The notes: a model not told the origin generated them from the letters alone. Positions 34,490-46,479 are shown, numbered from the stretch's first letter. The stretch: DNA of 64,000 nucleotides from Chloranthus sessilifolius (GCA_021018995.1 CM037587.1:66669604-66733603), one strand, 5' to 3'. Translations and numbers: made by a program.

Positions 34490-34720
34490 ACCAGGGACTG
34501 ATGCAGCAGTGAAAATGAGAATGAGATAGAATTGAGTAGAGCCTCGTGAGGCCCTATTTTAACTAAAAAGGCCTGTCGTGAGGATACATATGTATTGCAC
34601 GAGCAGTATTGTAAACTGCACTGAGCTGCGTGACAAGTGAATAGCATGCATTCTACCTCGCGAAGCTCAGTTCTCCCAATCTCACCTTCGCGACTACCTG
34701 GCGAGAGCTTCGCGAGGCAT
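34490..34720. repeat. Internal CTCGCGAAG word array upstream of the AthP third ORF
   Basis: GCCTCGTGAGG, CCTGTCGTGAGG, CCTCGCGAAGCTC, CTTCGCGACTA and GCTTCGCGAGGC in 230 bp, between pol end and the third ORF. Spacer 34080-35121 shows no gene otherwise. A weak TATA-like TTTATACT lies at 34733. Confidence 0.75.
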
Positions 34721-35121
34721 GGGTTTCACCCATTTATACTTTGCGACTGAGTCTTTTTCATTGCTTCTACCTCTCTGCCCTAACTTCTAGTGCGCACCTC
34801 CGATCTCTCCTTTCCCTTCTTTCTCCTTTACTGCCCATTCTACTCAAGCACATTCACTATGCTCTTACCATTTTGCTCCACGTCAGCTTCCGATCAATTT
34901 ACACTTGGTGTGGCGTGATTTGATCCACTGTGCAGCATTTAAACTGAAACCCTAGCTATTTCAGGGTAAGTGTTCTTAGTCTCTCATTTTACTTAATTGG
35001 TTTGTTGTTGCCTAAGATTAAGTTATTGATTGGGGAGGATTTTATGTAGAAAACCTTCACTGGAGTGTGAACTACTCAGATTTGTGTGTTTCAAGACCAA
35101 AAATTTAGGAGTCTGTGTAAA

Positions 35122-37628
35122 ATGGCTAAGAAATCCTAATTCATAGAAAGTCTAGCAACCTTGGTGAACCCTCCCTCAATTGACCAACCCGTGGCCACAA
35201 GAAAGTCTATGAGGATTGCAGAGGCATCCATTCTGGAGGCCATTGAGTCTACTGCTACCTCTGTTGTCCCTGTTCCTAAGAAAAAATCAGCACCTAAGAA
35301 GAGGGCTAGAGACCACCCCCCTGTTTACTCAAGCCCTAAGAAATCTAGGAAAATGTAAAAGAAAGGCAAGGAGGTTGTCCCAGAGACCAACCCACTGACA
35401 ACTCCTTCTGATTTTGTGGCTGCCATTAAAATGGAGCCTGAGACTACCTTTGGTAAGGTATTTTTTGAGGAAGAACCCTTGGCTGCTGCATCCATAGAAT
35501 TCCTAACCAAGGCCTCCCTATTACCCTTGCTCAGGCCCCCATTGTAGTTAGTCTTTTCTAGGCTAGTGGAGCTGCTCTATCAGAACATCAGGGTTAAGAC
35601 AAGTGATGATGGAAACCCTGTGCTACTGAGCTTGATAGATGACTTTGAAATGCTGGTAAATCCAGCTGGGATAGCATCAATCCTAGGTATGCCAGCCACC
35701 TACAACCCTGAGTGCGGCTTGGGAGCACCTCTGACTGCCACCATTCCAGAGATAGCAAAGGAGATTACAGGAGGGATTACAACATCAGGGGTGTCTATAA
35801 GAAAAAGAGACTTGGATCCAAGCCTACTGTTTATGGATGGAGTGTTGAGAAAAAATATTTTCTGCTCTAGGCACCAGCAAGAGAGAAGGGCACCCATAGC
35901 TGATGCCCTTTATTCCTTCTCCTTGGGGCATTACATTAATCTACCCAAATCATATTTGAGGAGATGAATGACATACATGAGAAAGTAGAGAAAAAGCAGA
36001 AGCCTCATTCCCTGCCTTATTGCAAACTAATCATTGTTCTACTGAAGCAAGGGGGCTACCAATTCCAGATGGAGGAGACAGTGACCTTATCCCCTATTAA
36101 ATGTGGGAAGACACAATGGGGAATTAGCATGACCATGATAGAAAATAAGAAGAAAGAGAAGAGGGCAGCAACACCACATTTCAGGAAGTAGCAGTTGCTA
36201 GTTCAGTAACTTTAGCAGTCACCTCTGCTGCCACTTCTGTTGATACATCTGCTGCAGTCACCCCTGCAATCACTCCTGCTGCCACAATAGCAGCCAGCAC
36301 TACAGCCACCCCTATCTTACCTTCCATCCCTACCTCACCTATTACCTCACCCACACCCTCCACATTTACTTCCATTCCCATTCTAGCTCCTGTCTCACAC
36401 CCACTCCCAGATTCTACACCCACAACCACCATACCAACACAACCCCCTCCACAGTGTTTACCTGCTCCTATACCTAGCTCTTTATCCACCATGCCTTCTT
36501 CACAACCTTCCACTATCATATCATCCATCCTTGAGCCAGCCTCCACCACTAAACCCATTTTTCCATTTACCCTACCAACCCTAGCCATTAAAAAGAAATA
36601 TACCAAGTGACCCCAATCCAAGACAACCACTACAACCACAACCAACCAACCCATTGAAACTATCCCAATCTCCCAGCCTATTCCAATCTCAGAAACATAC
36701 TCCATACAAGACCCCATACCTATTGTGTTACATCCATCCTCACCAGCACCACCCTCTCCATTCCACTATGATGCCAGTGAACCTTTGTTCACTGACATCC
36801 CCCACATTCCTATAACAGATCAGCTCCATCCCTTTGACACATCTGCACCCATTGACCAACCTAACCCCATCCAACATACCACATTTGTACCATTTGACCA
36901 TTCCCATGACCACCACCAATTCTCTACTGAGGAGTACTCTACCATAATGGACTCCATTCTGGGAGAGATTAGGTATGAGTTTACTCCTCTACCTGATTCA
37001 CCTCATCTAACCCAATTTACCCCAATCCCTACTTCACCTCAACTCTCTATCTTCCACCATGCACCTAATTCACCTTTTCAACCTATCCAAACAATAGTCC
37101 CTATTATCCCTGACTCCCTACCCCAAATACTTATCCTACTCACTGCCCTACAAACCCAACTCCTAACCAACACCCAAAACCAAGCCACCATTCATACCAG
37201 CCTGCAAAGCATCCAAGCCACTTTTTTAACATTAGCCCCCAATCCCAAGCGCCACTTATCCCTACACCTACCCATATACCTACACCACCCCCATCTCCCC
37301 AACCCTTAACCTTAGCAACAACTTCATTTTCTGCTATACAAACTAAAACAGAATCAGACCATGAAGGCCCTCAACCTACCTTCACCTTTGTAGCCACCCA
37401 AACAGACCCACCAACACCCACCACCTCTGCTTACACCCAAACTGACCCAATGGAGATAGACCTACCCACTTTGCCTACCCTATCCTCTACCCATACCCAA
37501 ACTGACCCCCAAGAGGAGGAACTGACATCCCCCATTCCCCTTCCTTCATTACTCCCATCATCTTCATCCACACCATCCTATTCTCTGGCTGACCCTGCTC
37601 CTTTTGCCGATAATACCATGTTACCTGC
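35122..37628 (+). pseudogene. AthP third ORF, PF20167-type, broken
   Basis: ATG at 35122 is followed by a stop five codons later, then the same frame continues to 35358 with a Lys/Arg/Pro-rich stretch (KKKSAPKKRARD) comparable to AthN1. The core (35360-35967) has LLYQNIRVKTSDDGN, SIRKRDLDPSLLFMDG and QERRAPIADALYSFSLGH, then a frameshift at 35964 leads to MNDIHEKVEKKQK..LLKQGGYQF (to 36191). The tail to 37628 is Pro/Thr/Ser rich with repeated TQTDP motifs. AthN2 interrupts the tail. Confidence 0.8.
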
Positions 37629-38161
37629 TGTTGGGCCATTTACCTTGTGCACAAAAAGGGGTTTAAAATCAGACAATTATAAAATCTATGGATTGCACAC
37701 ACACCAAGACAAACAGACTCACAGACCTACAAGTATTAGGGGCTATTGTAGTAAGGTTTAAAATGGGTAAGTAAGGGCATGTCCACAGGGAAATGTGGTC
37801 TAACTTTCAGTAAATCTCCAGATCCATAATGGATCCGGCACTCTATTCTAATCTAAGAAAGAGGAGAGGTTTTGGGGTTTTATTACTTTAACTACAAACT
37901 ACAGAATTAAGTGCTACTGATCCAGATCTATTCCAACACAGAGGTAAGAGGAGATATAGAAGAGATGAAAAATCAAAGGATGAGAACAACAACTAGGGGT
38001 ATTGGTTTCTCACTGACAATCGAAGGAATCAATGGCAATGTTAAGATCTGATTTACTACAATCCTCTTTTCTGGCTCCCAGCTTCCCAGGTTACCCTGGC
38101 AGAGGTAAGGTATAAGGATCCAATCTCAATCAGAGAATTGAAGCAATCCTAAGACTATGAT

Positions 38162-38183
38162 CTGTCCACTTTAATGGTCACAG
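38162..38183 (-). ncRNA. Conserved Athila leader box (AthN2)
   Basis: Minus-strand core CTGTGACCATTAAAG ending TGGACAG, identical to both copies in AthN1. Confidence 0.48.
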
Positions 38184-38596
38184 ACCATCCTAGAGATTGT
38201 TCCGCTTCAAAGATCTTGATTAGAACAGGAAAACTATTACAGATGTTGTAGATGCAAGGATATGAGACCCTCATAGGCTAACATCTATAGGAATATCCAA
38301 CCCAGGGTAAACAAATACGAAAAAGTGAAATATAGATCAGAATCATTTTTAAAATCCACAATTATATTACAAAATTACAATACGATTGTGCTCAAATATG
38401 CAATATGTGCATCTTACAGTTCCATACAATGCCTTTGAATCTCTCAATTACAGTTTAAGACCTCACCCTAACTACTGAGAAGAGTTTAGCCACTCATGAT
38501 TGGATAAAGAGAGGAGGAAAGGGAGAAGAAGGGAGAATTTTGGAAAAATGGATCTTGCCCTATGCTCTGGTTTTTCTTAATTTTTGGATCGTTTCT

Positions 38597-38604
38597 TTTA
38601 TATT
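38597..38604 (-). promoter_or_regulatory. TATA box of the AthN2 LTR
   Basis: Minus strand AATATAAAAGAAACG, downstream of the CTCTCGACAGG array in element orientation. Confidence 0.5.
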
Positions 38605-38879
38605 TTCTCTAAGCTTTTATACTCTCCTCCTCTGTCCTCAGATCCATTTTAGCCAATCAGAATGTAAGGAGATAATTATGTTATGCTGATGTGGCCGATT
38701 TCTTTTTTAAAAGCTCTTCTCCCATTGGTTCTCATCTAACAAGTACATGTGATACCGTTAGGGTTTCTGCGCGTGGCCCATTGTGTGCCAAAAATACCCC
38801 CAGGGGTCACTGACATGTGTTGGAATAGATGCACAGGCTTCTGGCGTAGACAACTGCTGAAGAAAGAACTAAGAAGTTC

Positions 38880-39240
38880 CCCAAATCGAGTGTCGAGAGG
38901 TTCTGGGATCCTCTCGACAGGTTCTGTTTGGCTTTGCATGCAAATCGACAGGTTTGTAGACCTATCGGGAGGATTGACGGTGCTTGTTGATAGGATTGAC
39001 AATCATCTCATTCATCCCCTCGATAGGTTGTGGTCGACTTGTTGATTGGTTGTCGCAGATCCTATTGACAGCTTCTTTTCATCCTCTCAAGGACTACGCC
39101 TAGCAGTTGTCGACAGGATTGGGTGCACAGCACGACAGGTTCAGTTGAACCTCTCGACATGTAAATTGATCCTCTCGACATCTTTTGATTTAGGCACTAG
39201 ATCCTCTCGATAGCTTAAGAGAACCCCTCGATAGCTTGAT
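38880..39240. repeat. LTR array of CCTCTCGACAGG words (AthN2)
   Basis: Over ten copies of CCTCTCGACAGGTT, CCTCTCGATAGC, GTCGAGAGGTT and similar words, the same variant as the internal array at 41990-42365. Confidence 0.82.
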
Positions 39241-39594
39241 TTCCATGCTTTCTTGACTGTCACACACTTCTAATGTGTTGTCTTTCATGTGTCTCACCCT
39301 CAGTCACCTCTAGGTGGATTCAATCTTCATCCCCTGGCATTGTACTTGGTCTTAGGTGCACCTAGTTGGGTTCATGGCCTTCAATGAGTTTCTAAGGCTT
39401 TGTGGATTGTTGGAGTTTGAGCATAGGTTGAGGCTACAGATTTGCTTATTTGGCCCTTTTTGTTGGTTGTCTATGCTAAGGCTGTAATTTATTGTTTATC
39501 TACAAAACATACTTAAAACACATTATTAGACACCTCTAGGATCTTCCAAAGGTCAGGTTAGGAGATGAAAAATGGTATTTTTTACTGCTTCACA

Positions 39595-39605
39595 CACCCC
39601 CAAAC
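39595..39605 (-). other. Polypurine tract of AthN2
   Basis: Minus strand TTAGGTTTGGGGGTG directly abuts the 3' LTR start TGTGAAG, the site where plus-strand synthesis would begin. Confidence 0.8.
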
Positions 39606-41206
39606 CTAAGCTTTGCTAGTCCCTGAGCAAAGGAGAAAGTGAAAACAATTATTAAAAATGAAAAATGCCACTTTTGTAGGGAACACAGATGCATTTAGCA
39701 TATGCATCAAGCCTTTTAAACCCCTAGGTGATCCCTAGTGGAGGAGTGAGGTCTGCTGAGGGTTTACAGTGAAGTTACCCACAAACTTCTCCAATAAGGT
39801 TAGTTAATATTAGTGCAGAATATTGAAGCAAGCAGCAAGTAATCATAAAGTTTGATCCACACCTTTGTCCAATCAGTTTTTAGAGGATTCTTAGCAAAAA
39901 TATGGCAGTTTAAACCAAAGTACTACTGTGGCTCCTTCATAGTCACTCAGCTCATGTACAGGTAATTTGTGTAAAAAATAGTATGAAGCTTACCATTAAA
40001 TTGAGAATCATGTGTTGATTATGCCCCCAACAAACCTGACTTCAAACCTAAGGCTCACCAGGGCAGACACTCTCAATCAGAAATAGAAGGGTGTATCAAT
40101 TCACACAGCTCAAGAACAGTTACAACCCTCAAAAAGGACTGCAAGCATGAGCATAGGCATTGCTCTAATTTCTGAAATTCCCTAACTCTTTTTACCATAG
40201 ATTAAACAATTTCTCATCTCCATATGACAGCTCAATTAATTTCATATCAGTAAGGTCTTTTTATTGGGTTGTAATATGGTTGATGGGTGAAATTTGTAAA
40301 AGAATAAAAGGGTAAAAAGGATTCAAATTTGAGAAATCAACAAGGCAAGGAGGTGGTGTACACACCTTCTTCAGTTCAGCACAATTTCATCTACTCCTCA
40401 AATTTTCAAATTTGAAGTGGCCAGTTTCTAATCCTCTTTTCAGTCTTTCAATGAAATGACTTCTCTTTCTCATTCCTTTTCTTTGATTCTCTGTTTTTCC
40501 TTTTTTTTTTTTTTTATGTTTTTCTTTTTGTATTTTTTTCCATTTTTCTTTTGATGGGCTGGAATGCCACAATACCACCAAATGTGCTTCCTTCTCTTTC
40601 AACGAAATTTTAAACCTTGCTCCTCTAGCCTCACTTCTCCTCCTTTTTCTTGATTTTTTAGATTGAGAGTGAACTGAAACAGGTCAAGGGGTTTTGGGTT
40701 TAAATTTTCTGGTTTTTATTAAAGAAAAACTGAGATTTTTAAGGATCAAATGGTGTGTATCAATGGTAATTCAAAGGTGGGAATATTTTAGGCTCAAACT
40801 ATCCAAGGGATGGCCTTACTTCATGTCCTCAATGTCATGAGTGCTGTCAAGCTATTTCAAGTTGGATTTGCCTAACTTCTAGTGATCAAAACTAGGTCTA
40901 ATTAGTCCTTAGAGCAGAAAGAAATGTTGCCAAGACACTCTTCAAAGAAAAAAATTTCAGGCCCAAATGTCACTGGGTGTGGTCTTCCATCAGATTTTTG
41001 GGGTATAACCTCACAATTTTCTCTCTTTTTCAAGTTCACAAAGCACTAATTTTCAATAATTTCTTGACATTTACTTCCTGCACATGTTGGAACTCCAACA
41101 CCTTTAGTATAAAGGGTTTTCCATTTCCTCTTATAAAAAAATTAGGTGGGGATTTTCCTTTCATTTTCCACTGAATTTTGTTCAATTCTGGTTGCACTAA
41201 CATTAT
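39606..41206 (-). other. AthN2 3' noncoding region
   Basis: 1.6 kb with no gene. It holds a T14-rich tract at 40501-40516 and, at 41228-41243, a second polypurine tract copy. Short open frames such as 40602-40387 are Lys-rich low complexity. Confidence 0.6.
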
Positions 41207-41581
41207 CTATCCTATTGGCAAGGCATACTTTGCCACACCCCCAAACCTATGAGGAGCAGTGTCCTCACTGTTCAGAGAGAAGGGTGTAGTGCAGCCCGAT
41301 AACAACATAAGTACACAGAGAAAGAAAACAAACAAATGAAGGGAAACATTGAAATTGGAATAGACAAGAAAATTGACAAGTACAGGAGAAAACAAACACA
41401 GTACTTCCTCAACCACTTCTTCACTAATTTGGACCTTTTTAGCCTTTTTGGTCTTCTTGTGTCTTGTAGTCTGCCCAGCTTCATCCATGGCAAGTTTCCT
41501 TTTTACAGGGGGGGTCTCCTTAGGCTTTGCAGGTTGCCTAACGGGTGTCCTAGTGGCTTTGGTGGCAGATTTAGAAGGCAT
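41207..41581 (-). pseudogene. AthN2 third-ORF remnant, core deleted
   Basis: The first 60 residues (MPSKSATKATRTPVRQPAKP, then KRKLAMDEAG and KKTKKAKK) match the basic N-terminus of the third ORF. After EEVVEEV the frame runs into what is noncoding 3' sequence elsewhere, including the internal polypurine tract, and stops at 41207. The PF20167-type core and the Pro-rich tail are gone. The hydrophobic stretch LFVFFLCVLMLLSG is read from that 3' DNA and is not evidence for an envelope protein. Confidence 0.65.
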
Positions 41582-41989
41582 TTTGAAAAGATTTGCTATG
41601 ACATCCTCTTACTCATCCATTGATTACTCAAATGCTTCAAATTCACAACTAATCACCACACAAGCTTCTGAGGATGCTCAAATTATTCCCCCAGATTCAC
41701 AAGATAAACTCCCAAACTTGAAGCAACAGAGCAAAGCAAAAGGAAAGCTTACGGACAGAAATCTAGGTTTTGTGATATCTTGATGGGCTCAGGACCAAAA
41801 CAGCTCGAACCAGGTGCAAAATGTAGCCTTTGATGGATTAAAACAATGTGGAAAATTGCTAAGAGGTTACGGTGACAGCCAGTGAGGTGGAGTGGGAGAA
41901 AGCAAAAAATGGGAAAAATCGCCAGAGTATTCTCAGCACAAAGAGAAGGTGTCGAATGATGGAAAATGAAGCTGTCGTTAGGTTTTAAT

Positions 41990-42365
41990 AAGAAAGAATC
42001 GATTTTTGATAGGATTGGGGAAGGTGTCGACAGGTAGTTCCTACTTGTCGATGGATGAAAAGTAGCCATTCCTCGCGAGCGGTTCGATTTTAATCTTATT
42101 AATAGGTTCTAAAATTACACAGTAACCCTTCGAGAGGATTAGAGATCCTCTCGACAGCCATTTCAACTCAGTGAGAATATATTCCCAATAGGTTCTAGGT
42201 TCTAGAGACACAAACACTTCGAGAGGTTTGGATATCCTCTCGACATGGATCCTGAACCTATCGAGAACTTCACCGATCAGCGTCAGAACCTTTCGACGAT
42301 CACTTTTACACCTCCAATACCTGTTGACAATTAATTCAAACCTCTCGACAGGTTAAAATGCAGTT
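41990..42365. repeat. Internal CCTCTCGACA word array upstream of the AthN2 third ORF
   Basis: CTTCGAGAGG, CCTCTCGACAGCC, CCTCTCGACATGG, CCTATCGAGAAC and CCTCTCGACAGGTT among about ten words. Matches the variant in this element's LTR. 42366-42601 has no further feature. Confidence 0.8.
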
Positions 42366-42601
42366 CAATTCGATTTAAATCATTCCTCAGCACCCCTCTG
42401 CACATCATTTTGTCGACTCCTAAGTCAATTCACACAGTTGCTGCTTAAAGTTTGCCAATGAATGACTTCGAAGGAGCTCTTGCATATATTACACCTTATT
42501 TAAAATGCTAAATAGTAATGAACAAAAAGCAAAAACAGCAACAAAATTAATAAAACAAAACAACTAGTATACATAGTGTACATCGTTGAAATTCAGACCT
42601 A

Positions 42602-43541
42602 CTATGGGGGTTCATGGAAATGGGTGATCTTCCCAGGTATCACTGCATTTTCAAACATATCATCACCATCATCAAGCATATTATCATAGGGCAGCAACTT
42701 AGGCAAATTATCAGCTACAAGCTCACCTAATGCATTAAAGAAAAAATAGTTCTCACTATTCAGTTGAGTTTGATTAGCTGCATTATAAACATTCAATTTG
42801 ACCTTCATATTGCCAAAAGTTAATTCCATTTCCCCTTATCTGCATTGTATGCATGCATTTGCAGTGGCTAAAAATGGCCTGCCTAGGATCACAAGGATAG
42901 AAGTAGCACATTTGCTCGGCTCTATATCTAGCACCAGAAAATTAGCAGGATAAAAGAATTTGTCAACCCCAACCAAGACATCTTCTATGATTCCCACAAG
43001 CTTCCTCTTAGATCTGTCAGCTAGTTGTAAGACAACATGTGTGGGCTTCAACTCTCCTAAGCCTAGCTTCTCATATACTGAATATGGAAGCAAATTTACA
43101 CTAGCTCCCAGATCTAACAAGGCTTTTTCAATGGTATGATCCCCAATGATGCAAAGGGATAGTGGGGACTCTAGGGTCTTAGAGCTTTGTTGGGGTTGCA
43201 ATATTCAGTATCTGCTTTAGTTTATCTGCTGAAAAGACTTTATTGGAAAGATGTATCCTCGATTGTCTTTTGTGGGTGCAGAGGTCTTTTAAAAACTTGG
43301 CATAGGCTAAAACTTGCTTGATTACATCAAGTAAAGGCAAATTGATCTTTACTTGTTTAGAGGTTTCCATCATTTCCTCTACTTTGGCATGCCCTTTATC
43401 GAAAGGGGAAGGTGCTTGCATTGCCCTAGGAAATGACAAATGTAGGACTGCTCCCCCATTTGCAGCCTTAGCCAACTCATCATCTTTCTTTTTATTTTTA
43501 TGTTTTTGTTGAGGATCATCATCATCCTCTTTATTCAACAT
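42602..43541 (-). pseudogene. AthN2 protease, followed directly by the pol end
   Basis: FDKGHAKVEEMM, a frameshift near 43190, then [13 protein letters not shown] and [13 protein letters not shown] to a stop at 42836, and the linker [16 protein letters not shown] to a stop at 42602 after HFHEPP. About 2.5 kb of RT to integrase is missing. HFHEPP resembles the LQDPP end of AthN1 pol, suggesting the deletion joins the linker to the last codons of pol (inference). Confidence 0.8.
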
Positions 43542-43559
43542 GAGTTGCTCTTGCTGTAC

Positions 43560-45139
43560 ATTTTCTGTAGTAATTTCTTTTTCTTATTCTGAATTTTTCA
43601 CAGGCCCACAGCCTACTTGATCGTCCACCAGCCTTCCACTTCTCAATGTGGTGATAGATTTGACTTCCTCATGAGAAGAAGAAATCTCACCTTTTGCATA
43701 TTGTCTCCTTGGGTTGTCCATGGGTTGGCTAGGTAGCCTCCCTTCCTCTCTTTGTCAAAGCATTAGATAGCTGGCCAAGATGGTCTTCTATCTTTTTAAT
43801 GCTTTGGCTATGAGACTATACAATTTGAAACAAGGGTCCTAAATTCTGCAATGAGGCTAGAACTTGTTTCTCAAAAGAAAGTGATCTACCAGTTGGAGGG
43901 GGTGCAGTTTGTTGTACAGGCTGAGCCATAGCTGAGCCATGGGCTGTTGGTAATGGGGCCTTGGAAAGTAATTTTGTTGGGAGGGCTGAGCATTTTTATA
44001 AGGCATGGACTATTGTGGTTGTTGTTATTGGTTTGGAAAGTATCTTATCTCCATCTCAGATTGGGGTGATTTCTCCATTGATAACCAGCAGTAGGCTATT
44101 GCCGAAAAGACTGAGTAGCAACCATATGTTCCATCACAAGATCTTGGAATTGGACAGATAAAGGGCATTCCTCAAGGGAGTGAGTGGGGGACTGGCATAT
44201 AACACATGCCTCCTCTACTTTAGTAGCCATGGGTGACTGCATTGCTCCCATGAGCTTGTCAAATTTTTGGGTTAAGCTATCCACTTTCCTCTCCAACTCA
44301 TTGTGTCCACTCACCTCATACATTTTTCCTCTCGTGGTATTATCTCTCACCATTCTAGGAGTTTCACAATCCTTGAATAATGTTTCTCTTTGTATAGAGT
44401 TCTCACTGATGATATCAAACAGTTCCCAAGCCTCCTCAGCAGTTTTGTGGAGGTAGGTACCACCACAAGAGACATCTACCATATCTCTTCTCTTAGAGTC
44501 AATTCCCTTATAGAAATTTTGAACAAGTTGCCATTCAGGGATTTGATGATGAGGACATTACTTCAGGAGCTCCTTGAACCTCTCCCATGCTTGGTGAATG
44601 TCCTCAGTCGGGGTTTGAGCAAATGAAATAATGCCCTTCCTAAACTGGCTTGTCTTGGACATGAGGGAAAACTTGACCAAAAACTAGCATTGAAGGTCAC
44701 TCCAGGACTATATATTGTTGGATGGGAGCATTGACAACCAAGTTCTGGTTCTATCCTTTAGTGAAAAAGGAAAGAGTCTCATCCTGGTTGCTTCCTCCCC
44801 TAAACCTGCAATATTGAATGTGGTACACAGTCCTAGAAATTCATCAATATGCCTTTATGGGTCTTCTTTGCTCAGGCCATGGAATGAGGATAGCATTTGG
44901 ATAATGGAGGACTTGATCTCATAGTTCCCTCGAACAGTAGGGAATTGAATGCAGAAGGGAGAATTGTAAACCCCTGGTGCATTATATTCCTTCAAGGTCC
45001 TAGGTTGCTCACCCATTGTAGAATTATTAGAATCAAGAACAGAAGTGTGTAAGGGGTGCTTAGGTCTGAGAAGTCTTTCAATCTCAGGATTAAGAGAATT
45101 CCTCCCAAGCATACACACCTCAAGGGTCAAGAACAACAC
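43560..45139 (-). pseudogene. AthN2 gag, several stops
   Basis: Starts near 45109 with MLGRNSLNPEIERLL; RTLKEYNAPG, IQMLSSFHGLSKEDP, YLHKTAEEAWELFD and a CCHC knuckle CVICQSPTHSLEEC (about 44225-44180) are in the same order as AthN1, with which it is highly similar. Frameshifts and stops at 44855, 44520 and 44096 break it. Confidence 0.83.
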
Positions 45140-45416
45140 AGCAAATCACAGCAATTCAATCACAGATAACTACACAACTACTGGTATACTAAACTATAGA
45201 TCTAGAAATAGAAACAGAGTTAAGAGATGCAAACTTAAGCAATGAATGCTTTTTCAAGTGATACAGAGCTCCTGTTAGCTCCACAAATCCGAATCTGAAA
45301 CAGAGTTAAACTACAACAAAAACTAAAGCAGCAATTAATCAAACACTTCTCAAACAATAAAAAAATATTAACCAAAAAAAATGAGAAAAACTTAGATCTA
45401 CCAAGTTAGAAACACA

Positions 45417-45434
45417 GATCCCGGCAGCGGCGCT
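45417..45434 (-). other. Primer binding site of AthN2, tRNA-Asp type
   Basis: Minus strand AGCGCCGCTGCCGGGATC, near-complement of a tRNA-Asp end, with the first base of TGG changed, and AAAAC spacing to the LTR at 45442. Confidence 0.8.
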
Positions 45435-45441
45435 AAAAACT

Positions 45442-45735
45442 TGTTGGGTCGTTTACCTTGTGCTCAAAAAGGGGTTTAAAATCAAACAATTGTAGAATCT
45501 ATGGATTGCACACACACTAAGGCAAACAGACTCACAGACCTGCAAGTATTCAGGGCTATTGCAGCAAGTTTTAAAAAGGGTAAGTAAGGGTATATCCACA
45601 GGGAAATGTAGTCTAACTTTCAGTAAATCTCCAGATCCAGAATGGATTTGGCACTCTATTCTAATCTAAGAAAGAGGAGAGGTTTTGGGGTTTTATCACT
45701 TTAACTACAAACTACAGAATTAAGGGCTACTGATC
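45442..45735 (-). repeat. Truncated 5' LTR of AthN2
   Basis: The PBS-proximal 294 bp of the LTR, matching 37629-37925; identity breaks at GATCCAG after 45735, where unrelated AT-rich DNA begins. Confidence 0.85.
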
Positions 45736-45829
45736 CAGTAGATTCCTAGTAGTAGGAGGAAACCTAAAATAAATGGATTTCTAAGAATTAGAATATTAAA
45801 ATTAATTATATTTTTAATATAATTAGGAC

Positions 45830-46130
45830 ATTTAAGTTAATTAGAGCTTTAGTAAGAATCAAAATATTTAAATTAATCAGAGTTCTAATAGAATTAGGAT
45901 TTCTTTAAATTAATTAGAATTCTAATAAAATTAGGATACTTAAAATAATTAGAATCCTGATAGAATTAGGATACTCAAATTAATTAGACTCTTAACAGGA
46001 TCAGGGGACTAGTATTAATTAGACTTCTAATAAGATTAGAACTCCTTAGATAATTAGACTACTAGTAGAACTAGGAGACTAGTTTAATTAAACTTTCAGA
46101 ATAATTAAAACTTTTAGATTCTCAGTAGGA
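45830..46130. repeat. AT-rich degenerate tandem repeat, about 36-bp period
   Basis: Eight or so units of the type AATTAATTAGA..CTAATAGAATTAGGA, 34-37 bp each, starting at the AthN2 truncation. 46131-46480 holds nothing recognised. Confidence 0.75.
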
Positions 46131-46479
46131 ATAGGAAAGACTAAAAAAATAATCAGACTTAGAGCAGAAAAGAAGGAAAACAAACTAGACATCCAGATGA
46201 CCCAATGCTGCTGACATCGGCAGGTCGATGATTCAGTAAAGTCGAACCCAAACCCCGAAAAGGCGTGATCAGTGATATGTTGCAGCATCAATAAATATCT
46301 ATAGCTGGCAATCACAACGAATCGAGTATTTTCTTCCTAGAATTTACCTTTTCCCTTTCTTTGTATCTATACTTTCTACTCACCATCAATCACCTTACAT
46401 CAGAGTCCACATAGACCAATTTGGGCCACTATTTTCGGGGATAGAAAGGAATCTAAAAAAAATGCGTACCAACAATAAT

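Larger units (their letters stand above)
25691..37628 (+). mobile_element. Athila-type element AthP, plus strand, 3' end lost
   Basis: Order: 5' LTR (25691-28249), PBS (28255-28272), gag (28557-30250), protease (30260-31144), RT-RNase H-integrase (31154-34079), spacer with array, third ORF (35122-37628). AthN2 is inserted at 37629 and the rest, including the 3' LTR, is not recognisable beyond AthN2. It retains the pol missing from AthN1 and AthN2 but every gene is broken by stops. Confidence 0.88.
37629..39594 (-). repeat. 3' LTR of AthN2 (1966 bp)
   Basis: Left end TGTTGGG matches the start of the 5' LTR at 45442 in sequence and position; the first roughly 290 bp of the two are nearly identical by eye. 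Right end CTTCACA adjoins the polypurine tract. It contains the array (38880-39240), TATA (38597) and one leader box (38162-38183). Confidence 0.88.
37629..45735 (-). mobile_element. Athila-type element AthN2, non-autonomous, inserted in AthP
   Basis: Right to left: truncated 5' LTR (45735-45442), PBS (45434-45417), gag (45139-43560), protease (43541-42602), word array, third-ORF remnant (41581-41207), internal polypurine tract, 3' noncoding region, polypurine tract (39605-39595) and 3' LTR (39594-37629). RT, RNase H and integrase are absent. The left flank CCTGC (37624-37628) belongs to AthP; the right end is lost, so no target duplication can be checked. Confidence 0.88.

Noticed and set aside
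36181..36717. Gly/Val-rich minus-strand open frame
   Set aside because: It is the antisense of the Pro/Thr-rich tail of the AthP third ORF.
41207..41400. Transmembrane segment suggesting an envelope gene in AthN2
   Set aside because: The hydrophobic residues are read from 3' noncoding DNA fused to a truncated third ORF.
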